A stretch of DNA of 50,767 nt, from contig SFCB01000060.1 in the NCBI GenBank assembly GCA_004367505.1, positions 1 to 50,767 on the forward strand, written 5' to 3'. Positions 18,271 to 26,623 of this stretch are shown here, piece after piece. The notes beneath the pieces are model-generated. The model saw only the letters and a list, made by a program, of their open reading frames with translations, searched no databases and had not been told where the DNA came from. This DNA is from Chloroflexi bacterium OHK40 (GTDB lineage Bacteria > Chloroflexota > Chloroflexia > Chloroflexales > Chloroflexaceae). Numbering within the stretch: the stretch's first letter is position 1; every line of letters starts with the position of its first letter. Position numbers and translations under genes: made by a program.

Positions 18271-18927
18271 TCTGAACCTCCTTGTCGCAGGAGACGATCG
18301 CACCGGACCATTCCGGAGCGAGAGCGGTGGGTTGGGTGCGCCGGGGGCGTGGCCGCACGAGTCAGGCCTGGCTTGCACGGAGCAGGGCCGGGGCTGCGTG
18401 CAGGAGCGCCCGTGGGTGATAGCGTGGTGCCAGTTGGCGGCACAGCAAAGCCTACCGTGCGCCTCACGGTCGCCGGCGTGTCTGCGATGGACCACAGCGT
18501 AGCCCGTAACCGCACGAAGCCAGGTTCCGCACGGTGAGCAGGCACTGTCCGGGAGCGCTACGCTCCCGGTGCTGGTGGCCCGAAAGCCCTGTGGACGACC
18601 GTAACGTGGTACGAGATCAAAGGTGCGCCCTCGCGGCGTCTATCGATTCACGGCGAACGGTATGCTGGCAGTATAGCCGCCCGGCCGTCGGGATATGGTA
18701 TGCTAATTTGACGTTTCGGGTTGACGATTTTGCTGTCTTTTGACCGCGCGCACTGACGCGCTGGGAGGTGCTATGGTCGCTGCGAGGCCGTCGTACGCGC
18801 TTCTGGTCGGGCTGCATCAGCTCATCCATCCCGCAGGTGCTCGTGGTAGACGGTATCTTGCAGCCTGGTCCTAGCCGTGGGTCAGCCAGGGGCCATGGGA
18901 CGGTCATAGACAGGGCGGAGGTGGGCG
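18271..18927. promoter_or_regulatory. Divergent intergenic control region (transport operon / two-component system)
   Basis: This 657-nt gap between the binding-protein and sensor-kinase starts has no convincing gene. It contains a perfect hairpin, CCGGGAGCG-cta-CGCTCCCGG (18549-18569), which would lie in the operon leader. A direct repeat of TTGACG starts at 18708 and 18721 (13 bp apart), a candidate response-regulator site. A minus-strand TATACT at 18670-18675 could be a -10 box, but I find no matching -35, so the promoters are not resolved. Confidence 0.45.
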
Positions 18928-20769
18928 GTGCTGCGAGGGCTCTGGCAACGTTGGGGTTTCCAGGCACGCCTGCTGCTGAGTATTCTGCTGGTGCTGGCTG
19001 TGACGATCGCGGCCAGCGGTCTGCTCTTCTACCTCAGCTCGGCGGCCACGATCGATCGTCAAACCTTCGATCTCACCGGCAATACGGTGAGCCAGATGAC
19101 CCGCAGCGTCGATCTCTACATCGAGAATATCGACCGGCTCTCGCGCAGTATCCACAGCGATGCGATCGTCCAGCGGGTACTGCGCGTCTCCGATCCGGCG
19201 CTGCGTGGTGTGCGTTTGCCCGATGATGATGAAGATGTAGCCTATCGCCTGCTTACGCTGGCGATCTCATGGCCATCCATTCAGGGCCTTTACCTGTACG
19301 CGAACGACGGCTCACTCTTCTACTTTACCCGTGGGCAGAGTCCTCGGCGGGATATGGCGGTGACCGACGAACCCTGGGCGCCGCGCATGCGCCAGTATGC
19401 AGCCCCGCCAGTCTTGCTCTGGCCTACGGGCCCGGAGAGCACGGTCGGCGCTGGGGGCGAGCCAGTCTTTTCCTTCGTGCGTCTGATCAAGAATACCTCC
19501 ACCGGCCGTCGTCTTGGCTTCCTCAAGATCGACATGGATGTGGCCGTGATGGAAGATCTCCTCGCCCTGGCCGAGCCAGCGGCGCGGGGTCGCCAGGTGC
19601 TGCTGATCGACGACGGTGGTCATGTGATCTACGACAGTAGTGCGGCTCTCACCGGCGGCCAGCTCGCCGACCTCAGCCTGAACGGTCTGGCACTGGGCCA
19701 GGGCCGCCTTGAGTGGCGCGGCACAAGCTACCTCTACACCGCCCAGCGCTCCACCCGCACCGGCTGGACGATCTGGGTGCTCACACCGGTCCAGTTGCTT
19801 GGTCGCGAGACGCGGCAGACCGGGCTGCTCGTGCTGGCCCTTTGCACGGGGGCGATGCTCGTCCTTGGCGCGCTCTTCTATGTTGTCACCAAGCGCATTA
19901 CCCGGCCCTTGCGCCTCATGGCCCTCACCATGGCGCGGGTCGAGCACGGCGACCTCAGCGTGCGGGTGCCACTTACCCCCGCACCCCACGAGCTTGGCCG
20001 CCTGAGCCGTGTCTTCAATACCATGCTCGATAGCATTGAGCGCCTGGTGGTGCAGGTCTACGAGGCTCGCCTGCGCGAGAAGGATGCTCAGTTGCTGGCC
20101 CTGCAGTCGCAGATCAACCCTCACTTCCTCTTCAACACGCTCAACAGCGTGCGTGCCCTTAGCCGGCGTGGGGAGACTGCAACCGTTGAGGCCGTGGCCG
20201 AGTCGCTTGCCGATCTGTTTCGTTATAGCATGAGCAATTGGAACGAGTTGGTAGCACTTCGCGAGGAGTTGGAGCATGTCGAGAACTATGTGACCATTCA
20301 GCGGGCGCGCTTCGGCAACCGCATTCAGTTTACGTGTGCCGTCCCCGATGAGCTGCGCGAGGCGCTGGTGGTGAAGCTCTCCCTCCAGCCGCTGGTGGAG
20401 AACGCGATTGCTCACGGCCTCGGCCAGCGCGCCGAGCTTCTGAAGGTTACCGTGGGGGCGCAGCTCGATGCTGGCGCGCTGCGGATCACCGTCACCGACG
20501 ATGGGGGCGGGATAGAGCTGGCGACGCTGACGCGGCTGCGTGCGGCCCTGGCCCGCCCGGTTGCGGCCGAGAAGCTGCCCACCGCCGACGTGGGGATCGG
20601 GATCACCAATATCGACCGGCGGATCAAGCTGCTCTTTGGCGAGCAGTATGGACTGCACATCCAGGTGTATCCCGAGGTCGGTACGACCGTGACGTTGCAT
20701 CTGCCGTGTCAATGGCGAGACGGCTACGGCGAACTGGAGTCACAGGGACGTGAAACTGCTCGTTGTTGA
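18928..20769 (+). CDS. Sensor histidine kinase, YesM-like (His_kinase family)
   Basis: This 613-aa membrane sensor has an N-terminal membrane helix (about residues 13-38), an extracytoplasmic sensing domain, a second helix near residue 295 (LLVLALCTGAMLVLGALFYV), and a HAMP linker (RITRPLRLMALTMARVEHGD). The kinase core has its phosphoacceptor in QSQINPHFLFNTLNS (His about 399). The ATPase domain has VENAIAHGLGQ and DDGGGIEL. This layout is that of YesM-type kinases that control glycan-utilisation genes. The GTG start follows GGAGGTG. It overlaps the response-regulator gene by 20 nt and diverges from the rhamnoside operon, so it probably senses a related sugar outside the cell. Confidence 0.92.
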   Translation: MLRGLWQRWGFQARLLLSILLVLAVTIAASGLLFYLSSAATIDRQTFDLTGNTVSQMTRSVDLYIENIDRLSRSIHSDAIVQRVLRVSDPALRGVRLPDDDEDVAYRLLTLAISWPSIQGLYLYANDGSLFYFTRGQSPRRDMAVTDEPWAPRMRQYAAPPVLLWPTGPESTVGAGGEPVFSFVRLIKNTSTGRRLGFLKIDMDVAVMEDLLALAEPAARGRQVLLIDDGGHVIYDSSAALTGGQLADLSLNGLALGQGRLEWRGTSYLYTAQRSTRTGWTIWVLTPVQLLGRETRQTGLLVLALCTGAMLVLGALFYVVTKRITRPLRLMALTMARVEHGDLSVRVPLTPAPHELGRLSRVFNTMLDSIERLVVQVYEARLREKDAQLLALQSQINPHFLFNTLNSVRALSRRGETATVEAVAESLADLFRYSMSNWNELVALREELEHVENYVTIQRARFGNRIQFTCAVPDELREALVVKLSLQPLVENAIAHGLGQRAELLKVTVGAQLDAGALRITVTDDGGGIELATLTRLRAALARPVAAEKLPTADVGIGITNIDRRIKLLFGEQYGLHIQVYPEVGTTVTLHLPCQWRDGYGELESQGRETARC

Positions 20770-22246
20770 AGATGAGCGCCTGGCCCTCGATGATCTGCTC
20801 GCGATGCTGCGCCCCCTGGCCGTGGCCCACACGATTGTGGGTTGTAGCAGCGCAGCCGAGGCACTGCGCGAGGCCGAGCGCGCGATGCCCGATCTGGTCA
20901 TTACCGATATTCGTATGCCGGGAATGGATGGGCTTGAGTTGGTGCGCCACCTGAAGGGCCTCAGCCCTGACTTTGTGGCGGTGATCCTGAGCGGCCATAG
21001 CGAGTTCGAGTACGCCCGCGAGGGCATGCGTCTCGGTATCACCGACTACCTGCTGAAGCCAGTACGTACCGAGGCGCTGCTCCAGACGGTTACCGACGCG
21101 CTGCGGGCTCTGAGCGAGGAGCGGGCCAGAGAGAACCAGTTGCGCGAGGCCAGGATGGTACGTCTGCTGCTCGGTGGCCAGCGCGCCGCCAAGGACGATG
21201 CTGAGCTACTGGCCGGGCGTTGGGGCCTGATTATCAGCCTCTGCGAAAATTGGGAGAGTCCGGTCGTCTGGCGCGATACCACGATCGACCGGGAGCGCAT
21301 GGCCCGCTGGCTGGGCGAGGCGGGGCTCAGTCCTTGCCATATCGTTGGTATCGACGGCCACATCCGCGTGAGTCTGGTGCCGCTTCAGGGGGTGCCGCAC
21401 GTGCTCCTCGAACGTGGTGCCATGGGGCTCCACCGTGCATTGCTCTCCTTCGGCCTGGTGATCCATACCACCTGCGCCGTTAAAGAGGCGGACGAGAGCC
21501 CGGCGATGCCCCTGGCGGAAGGGCTCCGCCGGCTCGGGCAGGCCATTCGCTTTGCGGTGCCTACCTTCCTGCCCGCTGATCTATCCGGAGATGTGCCGGT
21601 GAGCGTGGCATCGGAGCAGTTGCGGTTGATGGAGCGGGCCCTTGCCGATGGCAAGATCGCTACGGCGGTAGCTCAAGTGCATACCGCCCTTGCTCTGTTG
21701 CGCCAGCAGCAGGCTAGCCAGATGGCCATCGTCGAGATCCTCACGACAGCCTTCCAGCTCTTCCAGCGGTACGCCAGGCCCGGCCATGGTGAAACGCTCC
21801 CGGAGCGTGCCGCTCTGGTGACTCTGCTGCGGCGCCTGCGCTCCTACGACGAGTTGGCTACCTGGGTGGATTTGCAGCTGCAACCGCTGCTCGAAGGACA
21901 GCGGGGTACCACAACCCCACGGCTCCTGGTACGTTCGCTGGTTGCCCGCGTGCATGCAGGTTATGCCGAGGATATCTCGCTGCAGAGCTTCGCAGCTGAG
22001 CACGGCGTGAGTCTGGCCTACTTCTCGCGGCTCTTCAAGGACGAGGTTGGCATGACCTTCTCGGAGTACCTGACCCACATCCGTATTGAGAAGGCGAAAG
22101 AGTTACTGGCTCGCGGCGACCTGCGGCCAGGCGAGATCAGTGCCCTGGTGGGCTATGAGGACCCGAAATACTTTAGCCAGATCTTTCGGCGTGCGGCCGG
22201 TATGTCGCCGTTGGACTACCAACGTAGCCACCAGCGGGAGGCGTAG
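20750..22246 (+). CDS. AraC-family response regulator, YesN-like
   Basis: This 498-aa regulator has an N-terminal receiver domain with the acidic pocket VVEDER, the phosphoacceptor Asp53 in ITDIRMPGMDG and the conserved Lys in LLKPV near residue 101. A long middle region follows. The C-terminal AraC double helix-turn-helix includes GVSLAYFSRLFKDEVGMTFS and GYEDPKYFSQIFRRAAGMSP. The GTG start at 20750 overlaps the kinase gene by 20 nt, so the two are co-translated. Phosphorylation by the neighbouring kinase probably switches on the divergent transporter/rhamnosidase operon. Direct TTGACG repeats in the shared intergenic region are candidate binding sites. Confidence 0.92.
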   Translation: MKLLVVEDERLALDDLLAMLRPLAVAHTIVGCSSAAEALREAERAMPDLVITDIRMPGMDGLELVRHLKGLSPDFVAVILSGHSEFEYAREGMRLGITDYLLKPVRTEALLQTVTDALRALSEERARENQLREARMVRLLLGGQRAAKDDAELLAGRWGLIISLCENWESPVVWRDTTIDRERMARWLGEAGLSPCHIVGIDGHIRVSLVPLQGVPHVLLERGAMGLHRALLSFGLVIHTTCAVKEADESPAMPLAEGLRRLGQAIRFAVPTFLPADLSGDVPVSVASEQLRLMERALADGKIATAVAQVHTALALLRQQQASQMAIVEILTTAFQLFQRYARPGHGETLPERAALVTLLRRLRSYDELATWVDLQLQPLLEGQRGTTTPRLLVRSLVARVHAGYAEDISLQSFAAEHGVSLAYFSRLFKDEVGMTFSEYLTHIRIEKAKELLARGDLRPGEISALVGYEDPKYFSQIFRRAAGMSPLDYQRSHQREA

Positions 22247-22251
22247 GGACG

Positions 22252-22291
22252 CCAGGCATCGGGAGGCGGCGCATTGCCTCTCGATGCCTGG
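22252..22291. repeat. Dispersed palindromic repeat, copy 2
   Basis: This copy is identical over 44 nt (22248-22291) to the one at 562-605. Here the flanks ACG and CGT extend the stem to 19 bp. It follows the response-regulator stop by five bases and faces the convergent homogentisate dioxygenase gene, so it may end transcription from both sides. No T-tract is present. Confidence 0.8.
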
Positions 22292-22319
22292 CGTTGACCC
22301 GTACCCGGCTTCCTGCGCG

Positions 22320-23489
22320 CTACCCCTCCGGCCCCCCCACGCTCCACGAGGCCATGTACTCAGGCTTCTCAAACTCCAGGGCCGCCGTCGTCACGTGGAG
22401 CGGGTGGAAGGTGTCCACCATCACCGCGAGCTCAGCCGTCTCCCGGGCGCCGATGCTCGCCTCGGTACTGCCGGGCTGTGGCCCGTGCGGCAACCCGTAC
22501 GGATGCAGGGTGATGTCGGCCACGCCAATGCCTCTACGCGACATAAAGTTTCCGTCGCAGTAGTAGATCACCTCGTCGGAGTTGACGTTCGAGTGGTTAT
22601 ACGGCGCGGGGATGGCCTGGGGATGATAGTCGAAGAGCCGTGGCACAAATGAGCAGACCACGAAGTTGTGGCCTTCGAACGTCTGGTGGACCGGCGGCGG
22701 CTGATGGATCCGCCCGGTGATCGGCTCGAAGTCGTGGATGCTGAACGTCCAGGGGTAGAGGTACCCGTCCCAGCCCACCACATCGAAGGGGTGATGGTCG
22801 AGCACGTGCCGCGTCAGCTGATCGCGAACCTTCACATGCACCTCGAACTCGCCCGTCTCGGTGTGGGTCTCCAGTTCCTGCGGTGCCCGGATATCGCGCT
22901 CGCAGTAGGGCGCGTGCTCCAGGAGTTGCCCGAACTGGTTGCGGTAGCGGCGCGGCGCCACGATCTGGCTCTTCGACTCGATCACGAAGAAACGTGCCTC
23001 CGGCGTGGCGAGCTCCATCTGCCAGGTTGTCCCGAAGGGGATCACAAGATAGTCGCCGCTGGTGAAGGGGAGCCGGCCGAACTGTGAGCGGAGCACACCC
23101 TGGCCCTGGTGGGCAAACCAGACCTCGTAGGCCTGGGCGTTGCGGTAGAAGTGGGTCATACTCCGGGTCGGGCGGCTGACCCCGAGCGTCACGTCGTTAT
23201 TGCCCAGCAGCGTAACCCGGGCGGCCACCGGGTCGCCCCCGGCGGGCAGGTTGGCGGTGCCGAAGGCCCGGTGGCGAATGGGGCCAAAGTCGGCGTACTC
23301 TACCCGCGCCGGGCCGATCAGCTCGGCCCGTAGTACCCGTGGCGGCAGAAAATGGTGGTAGAGGATCGACTGGATGCCGTGGAACCCTTCGAGCCCCATC
23401 AGTTCCTCGCGGTAGAGACCCCCGTCGGGCTTGCGGAACTGCGTATGGCGCTTGTGGGGGATCTGACCGAGCCGGTGATAGTAAGTCAT
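22320..23489 (-). CDS. hmgA: Homogentisate 1,2-dioxygenase family protein
   Basis: This 389-aa cupin-fold enzyme matches homogentisate dioxygenases, which open the aromatic ring of homogentisate to maleylacetoacetate in tyrosine breakdown using Fe(II). The iron-ligand region is visible: HSNVNSDE (His299, Glu306) and HPYGLPHGPQPG (His329, His335). The protein is shorter than eukaryotic and many proteobacterial members (about 430-445 aa). The ATG at 23489 follows GGAGG. An extended -10 promoter lies about 45 bp upstream. No maleylacetoacetate isomerase or fumarylacetoacetase gene is next to it, so the rest of the pathway must lie elsewhere or the substrate may differ. Confidence 0.85.
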   Translation of the reverse strand: MTYYHRLGQIPHKRHTQFRKPDGGLYREELMGLEGFHGIQSILYHHFLPPRVLRAELIGPARVEYADFGPIRHRAFGTANLPAGGDPVAARVTLLGNNDVTLGVSRPTRSMTHFYRNAQAYEVWFAHQGQGVLRSQFGRLPFTSGDYLVIPFGTTWQMELATPEARFFVIESKSQIVAPRRYRNQFGQLLEHAPYCERDIRAPQELETHTETGEFEVHVKVRDQLTRHVLDHHPFDVVGWDGYLYPWTFSIHDFEPITGRIHQPPPVHQTFEGHNFVVCSFVPRLFDYHPQAIPAPYNHSNVNSDEVIYYCDGNFMSRRGIGVADITLHPYGLPHGPQPGSTEASIGARETAELAVMVDTFHPLHVTTAALEFEKPEYMASWSVGGPEG

Positions 23490-23533
23490 CGCGAAACCTC
23501 CGTTGGTTGCGCTGATCGTCGCCGCTCACATGC

Positions 23534-23542
23534 ATTGTACCA
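23534..23542 (-). promoter_or_regulatory. Candidate extended -10 promoter for the homogentisate dioxygenase gene
   Basis: On the minus strand the sequence TGgTACAAT matches an extended -10 element about 45 bp upstream of the ATG at 23489. There is no good -35 hexamer, as is common with extended -10 promoters. Confidence 0.4.
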
Positions 23543-23575
23543 GCCCTGGGTGCGGGCGCGGGGCTCATGCACCAC

Positions 23576-23656
23576 GCCCCGGTGCCAGGAGGGTACCGGG
23601 GCGCATCAGGTGCCAGGCTGCAACATCGGAGGGCCGCAGCAGGCTGCGGCCCTCCG
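23576..23656 (-). terminator. Paired hairpins downstream of nuoM
   Basis: A perfect 13-bp stem CGGAGGGCCGCAG-cagg-CTGCGGCCCTCCG (23627-23656) starts 30 nt after the nuoM stop. A second stem, GCCCCGGT/ACCGGGGC with an 11-nt loop, lies at 23576-23602. No T-tract follows, so termination may be non-canonical; the hairpins may also protect the mRNA 3' end. Confidence 0.6.
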
Positions 23657-23686
23657 GCGCGGTGCCGACACGATCGTTGTTCCGAC

Positions 23687-25282
23687 CTACAGCCCGGCCA
23701 CCCGCCCGAGGATGGGGGCCACGTTGGCGATCAGGCCCTCCACACTGCCACCAGTGAGGGCAAGCACCAGGTTCGGGAAGAGGCCGCCGATGACCACTGC
23801 GGCCGCCAGGCTGCCCAGGGCCAGCCGCTCACGCCGGGTCAGGTCGGCCAGGGCCAGGTTGGCCGAATTCTCCACCTCGCCCATAAAGGCGGCGCGGAAC
23901 CAGCGCAGCGCGTAGACGGCGGCGAGAACCACCCCCACAGCCGCGCCGAGCGCGAAGGGCCAGCCGAGCACGGGCGACAGAAAGACGCCCTGCATAATCG
24001 TGAACTCGCCGACGAAGCCGACCAGCCCGGGCAGTCCCGCTGCCGCGAGCAGGGCGAGCAGCGTCAGGCTGCTGTAGGCCGGCATCACCTTCCAGAGGCC
24101 CCCGAACGACGAGAGCTCACGAATGCCACGGCGCTCATAGAGTGCCGCCACCAGCAGCAGGAGCAGCGCCGTGATGATCCCGTGGGCCACCATCTGGAAG
24201 AGCGCGCCATTGAGCCCGATCGTGTTCAGCGCGAAGATGCCGAGCACGATGAAGTTCATATGGCTGACCGAGCTGTACGCAACCATCCGCTGCAGGTCGC
24301 TCTGGGCGAAGGCCACCATCGCGGCATAGATGATCCCGATCACCGCCAGCACGGCGATTGCTGGTGCCGCCCACTCCGCCGCCTGGGGGAAGAGCGCCAG
24401 GTTGAAGCGGATGAGGCCATACGTGCCGAACTTCGACATCACCGCCGCCAGCATCAGGACCGCCGGGGTGGGCGCCGCGCCGTAGGCATCGGGCAGCCAG
24501 GTGTGCAGCGGCCAGAGCGCCAGCTTCACAGCAAAAGCGGCGAAGAAGGCCCCGAAGAGCAGCCGCTCCGCCACGGGGGCGAGCACGAAGGCCCCACTGC
24601 GCATGTCGGCCACGATCTGGGCCAGGTTGAACGTACCGGGGTAGCCGGGGGTGAGGGCGGCCATCGCGTCGCGGTGCAGCACGTAGAGGGCGATGATGCC
24701 GACGAGCATCAGCACCGAGCCGGCGAAGGTGTAGAGGAAGAGCTTCATCGCGGCCGCTGTGCGCCCCGCGCCACCCCACACCCCCACGAGGAAGACGAGC
24801 GGCACCAGAGCCAGCTCGTAGAACACATAGAAGAGCAGCATGTCCTGGGCCAGGAACACGCCGAGGAAGGCCGTCTCGGCGAGCAGGAGCAGCCCGAGCA
24901 TAGCGCGCGACTGGCGGGTGAAACGGCTGGCGGTGGCGGCCACGGCAAACGGGGCGAGGAGCGCCGTCAGCAGCATCAGCCACAGGTTCAGCCCATCAAC
25001 GCCGACCACGTACGAAGCCCCCCAGCTCGGCAACCAGGCGACCCGGTCGACGAGCTGCAAGGGGGGGTTGGTAACGGCGCCATTCTGGCCCAGGGGGCCG
25101 TAGGGGCCGGTGGCAACAACGAACGCGACAGTGAGGGCGAGGACAGCGGTGATCCCGGTAACGGCCAGGCTAAACCAGCGGTGGAGCGTTGCCCGCCCGG
25201 CGGGCAGGGCCAGGAGCAGAAGCGCGCCGAGGGCCGGAGTCCACAACAGCACCGACAGGAGCGGAAAGCCGAGCAGGTTCAT
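23687..25282 (-). CDS. nuoM: NADH-quinone oxidoreductase subunit M (orphan copy)
   Basis: This 531-aa protein is an antiporter-like membrane subunit of respiratory complex I and has about 14 hydrophobic segments. Recognisable family stretches include PLHTWLPDAYGAAPTPAVL, SKFGTYGLIRFNLALFP and AFAQSDLQRMVAYSSVSH, with the conserved loop residues of proton-pumping subunits. The ATG at 25282 follows AAGGTGG. No other nuo gene flanks it; the neighbours are homogentisate dioxygenase and Nudix genes. It also has its own strong promoter at 25366-25394. It may serve a complex I encoded elsewhere or a paralogous complex. The family call is firm; the partner complex is unknown. Confidence 0.93.
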   Translation of the reverse strand: MNLLGFPLLSVLLWTPALGALLLLALPAGRATLHRWFSLAVTGITAVLALTVAFVVATGPYGPLGQNGAVTNPPLQLVDRVAWLPSWGASYVVGVDGLNLWLMLLTALLAPFAVAATASRFTRQSRAMLGLLLLAETAFLGVFLAQDMLLFYVFYELALVPLVFLVGVWGGAGRTAAAMKLFLYTFAGSVLMLVGIIALYVLHRDAMAALTPGYPGTFNLAQIVADMRSGAFVLAPVAERLLFGAFFAAFAVKLALWPLHTWLPDAYGAAPTPAVLMLAAVMSKFGTYGLIRFNLALFPQAAEWAAPAIAVLAVIGIIYAAMVAFAQSDLQRMVAYSSVSHMNFIVLGIFALNTIGLNGALFQMVAHGIITALLLLLVAALYERRGIRELSSFGGLWKVMPAYSSLTLLALLAAAGLPGLVGFVGEFTIMQGVFLSPVLGWPFALGAAVGVVLAAVYALRWFRAAFMGEVENSANLALADLTRRERLALGSLAAAVVIGGLFPNLVLALTGGSVEGLIANVAPILGRVAGL

Positions 25283-25365
25283 AGGGAACGGCCACCTTCC
25301 TTGCGTTCGCCGGCCGCGCCTTTGCGACGCCGAAACCTTTGCAAAAGGCTTACAACTGACAGCTT

Positions 25366-25394
25366 ACTATAGGACTCTGCACAGTGTTTGTCAA
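25366..25394 (-). promoter_or_regulatory. Sigma-70-type promoter for nuoM
   Basis: Minus-strand TTGACA (25389-25394), a 17-bp spacer and TATAGT (25366-25371) form a near-consensus promoter. The start would lie near 25360, giving a 5' leader of about 75 nt before the ATG at 25282. Confidence 0.75.
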
Positions 25395-25491
25395 CCCTCG
25401 ATCGGTCGCATCACAACCAACCGGGCCGCGCCATTGCCGGCCACTTCTGTACCGAGCCCCAGTGCCGCGTGAAGTATATCACAAGTTGTTT

Positions 25492-25507
25492 CGTGATGCA
25501 AGTCACA
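25492..25507. promoter_or_regulatory. CRP/FNR-like palindrome upstream of nuoM
   Basis: The sequence cGTGA-tgcaag-TCACa matches the CRP consensus TGTGA-N6-TCACA in nine of ten arm bases. It lies about 100 bp upstream of the nuoM -35 box, in a 524-nt stretch (25283-25806) without a convincing gene. A related inverted pair, ATCAC and GTGAT, overlaps it on the left. A regulatory role is inferred. Confidence 0.4.
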
Positions 25508-25806
25508 ATTTGCTCATCGAACGGAGTTGGCTCGGGTCCCGCAGCGCCCCCGGTCGTAGCCGCCGTGCCGAGGAGCGCGCTATCGGTTACTATGACCATT
25601 GCCGCGCAGCGTCGGCAGCCTGACCGGGCCAGGCGTCCAGCGAGCCTGGATGGCGGCCAGTAGGCGAGGGCGCGGACTGCCTTCAGGCTGAGGCTGTGGC
25701 AGCACGCCGTGAGAGCGGGGAGCAATCGGGCCAATCCCGCGCACGCGGGGAGGGATCACGGAGCCGGGTGGCGCACGGGCTGCGACGCTGGGCAGAGGGA
25801 GGAGCC

Positions 25807-26358
25807 GTGGAGACGTGGGTCGAGCGGGAGCGGATATTCAGCGGGCCGATCTTTTCGGTAGCGACGGGGCGCGCGCGCCTTGCGGACGGGCAGACGGCCC
25901 GGCGCGATGTGGTGGAGCACCGGGGCGGCGTGGGGATCGTCCCCGTCCAGGATGGGCGGGTGCTGCTGGTGCGGCAGTATCGGATCGCGGCGGGGCGGGA
26001 GCTGCTGGAGATCCCGGCGGGGCTACGGGAGGTGGGGGAGGCGCCGGAGGCCACGGCGGCGCGTGAACTGGCGGAGGAGCTGGGCTACGCAGCGGGGCGG
26101 CTGGTGCCCCTGGGGAGCTACTACAGCTCGCCGGGCTTCACCGATGAGCAGACCCACCTGTTTCTGGCGCTGGATCTGCGGCCTGTAACCGGTACGCCCG
26201 ACTGGGACGAGCGGCTCCACGCGGAGGAGCGCCGTCTGGACGACGTGCCGGCTATGCTGGCAGCAGGCGAGATCCTCGACGGCAAGACGCTCGTGGGGCT
26301 CTATGCGGCCCTGGCATGGCTGAAGCGAAGCCCCCAGGGCGCCATCCGGGAGCCATAG
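25807..26358 (+). CDS. Nudix hydrolase (ADP-ribose pyrophosphatase-like)
   Basis: This 183-aa protein contains a complete Nudix box, GLREVGEAPEATAAREL followed by AEELGY, matching GX5EX7REUXEEXGU. The pattern around it (LLVRQYRIAAGRELLEIPAG before, YYSSPGFTDEQTHLF after) is that of ADP-ribose or ADP-sugar pyrophosphatases, which hydrolyse nucleoside diphosphate sugars with Mg2+. I chose the GTG at 25807 (ETWVERERIF follows), which has GGAGG about four bases upstream. The longer frame from 25696 begins with low-complexity, Arg/Gly-rich sequence. It stands alone, with a strong hairpin across its stop codon. Confidence 0.88.
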   Translation: METWVERERIFSGPIFSVATGRARLADGQTARRDVVEHRGGVGIVPVQDGRVLLVRQYRIAAGRELLEIPAGLREVGEAPEATAARELAEELGYAAGRLVPLGSYYSSPGFTDEQTHLFLALDLRPVTGTPDWDERLHAEERRLDDVPAMLAAGEILDGKTLVGLYAALAWLKRSPQGAIREP

Positions 26359-26368
26359 GCCCTGGGGG
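26331..26368 (+). terminator. Hairpin spanning the Nudix stop codon
   Basis: Arms CCCCCAGGGC (26331-26340) and GCCCTGGGGG (26359-26368) form a perfect 10-bp GC-rich stem with the TAG stop in the loop. No T-tract follows. In the following 254 nt (26370-26623) I see no supported gene. Confidence 0.55.
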
Positions 26369-26623
26369 GACGCCACGCTGGCGAAGGCGTAGGAGAGGCG
26401 CGCGGCGGTCCGTCGGACGATTGGCTCGGACAGGAAGCGCTGCGCGGGTTGGCTCGAACACTGCTACCCTTTGTTGGGGAGATTGCCTGGTGTGATGAGG
26501 AGATTGCCCGGTGGCACGTCCCGACCTGGCCGGAGACGAGCCACCGGAGGGTGCGCGGCGGGCTGCGCGAGGCCGAGGCGCTAGCGTTGCAACAAGGAGG
26601 GCGATCCGGCCTGCGGGCACGGA

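Noticed and set aside
16594-18537. 647-aa plus-strand ORF antisense to the binding-protein gene
   Set aside because: It has low-complexity Gly/Val/Leu/Glu composition with no domain, and the minus-strand gene has a lipoprotein signal, ribosome site and family motifs. It is a high-GC codon shadow.
23567-25372. 601-aa plus-strand ORF antisense to nuoM
   Set aside because: It is rich in Gln/Glu/His/Arg with no fold pattern and mirrors membrane-helix codons of nuoM. It is a shadow.
25411-25734. 107-aa minus-strand ORF upstream of nuoM
   Set aside because: It crosses the CRP-like palindrome region, has no ribosome site or homology pattern, and lies where regulatory DNA is expected.
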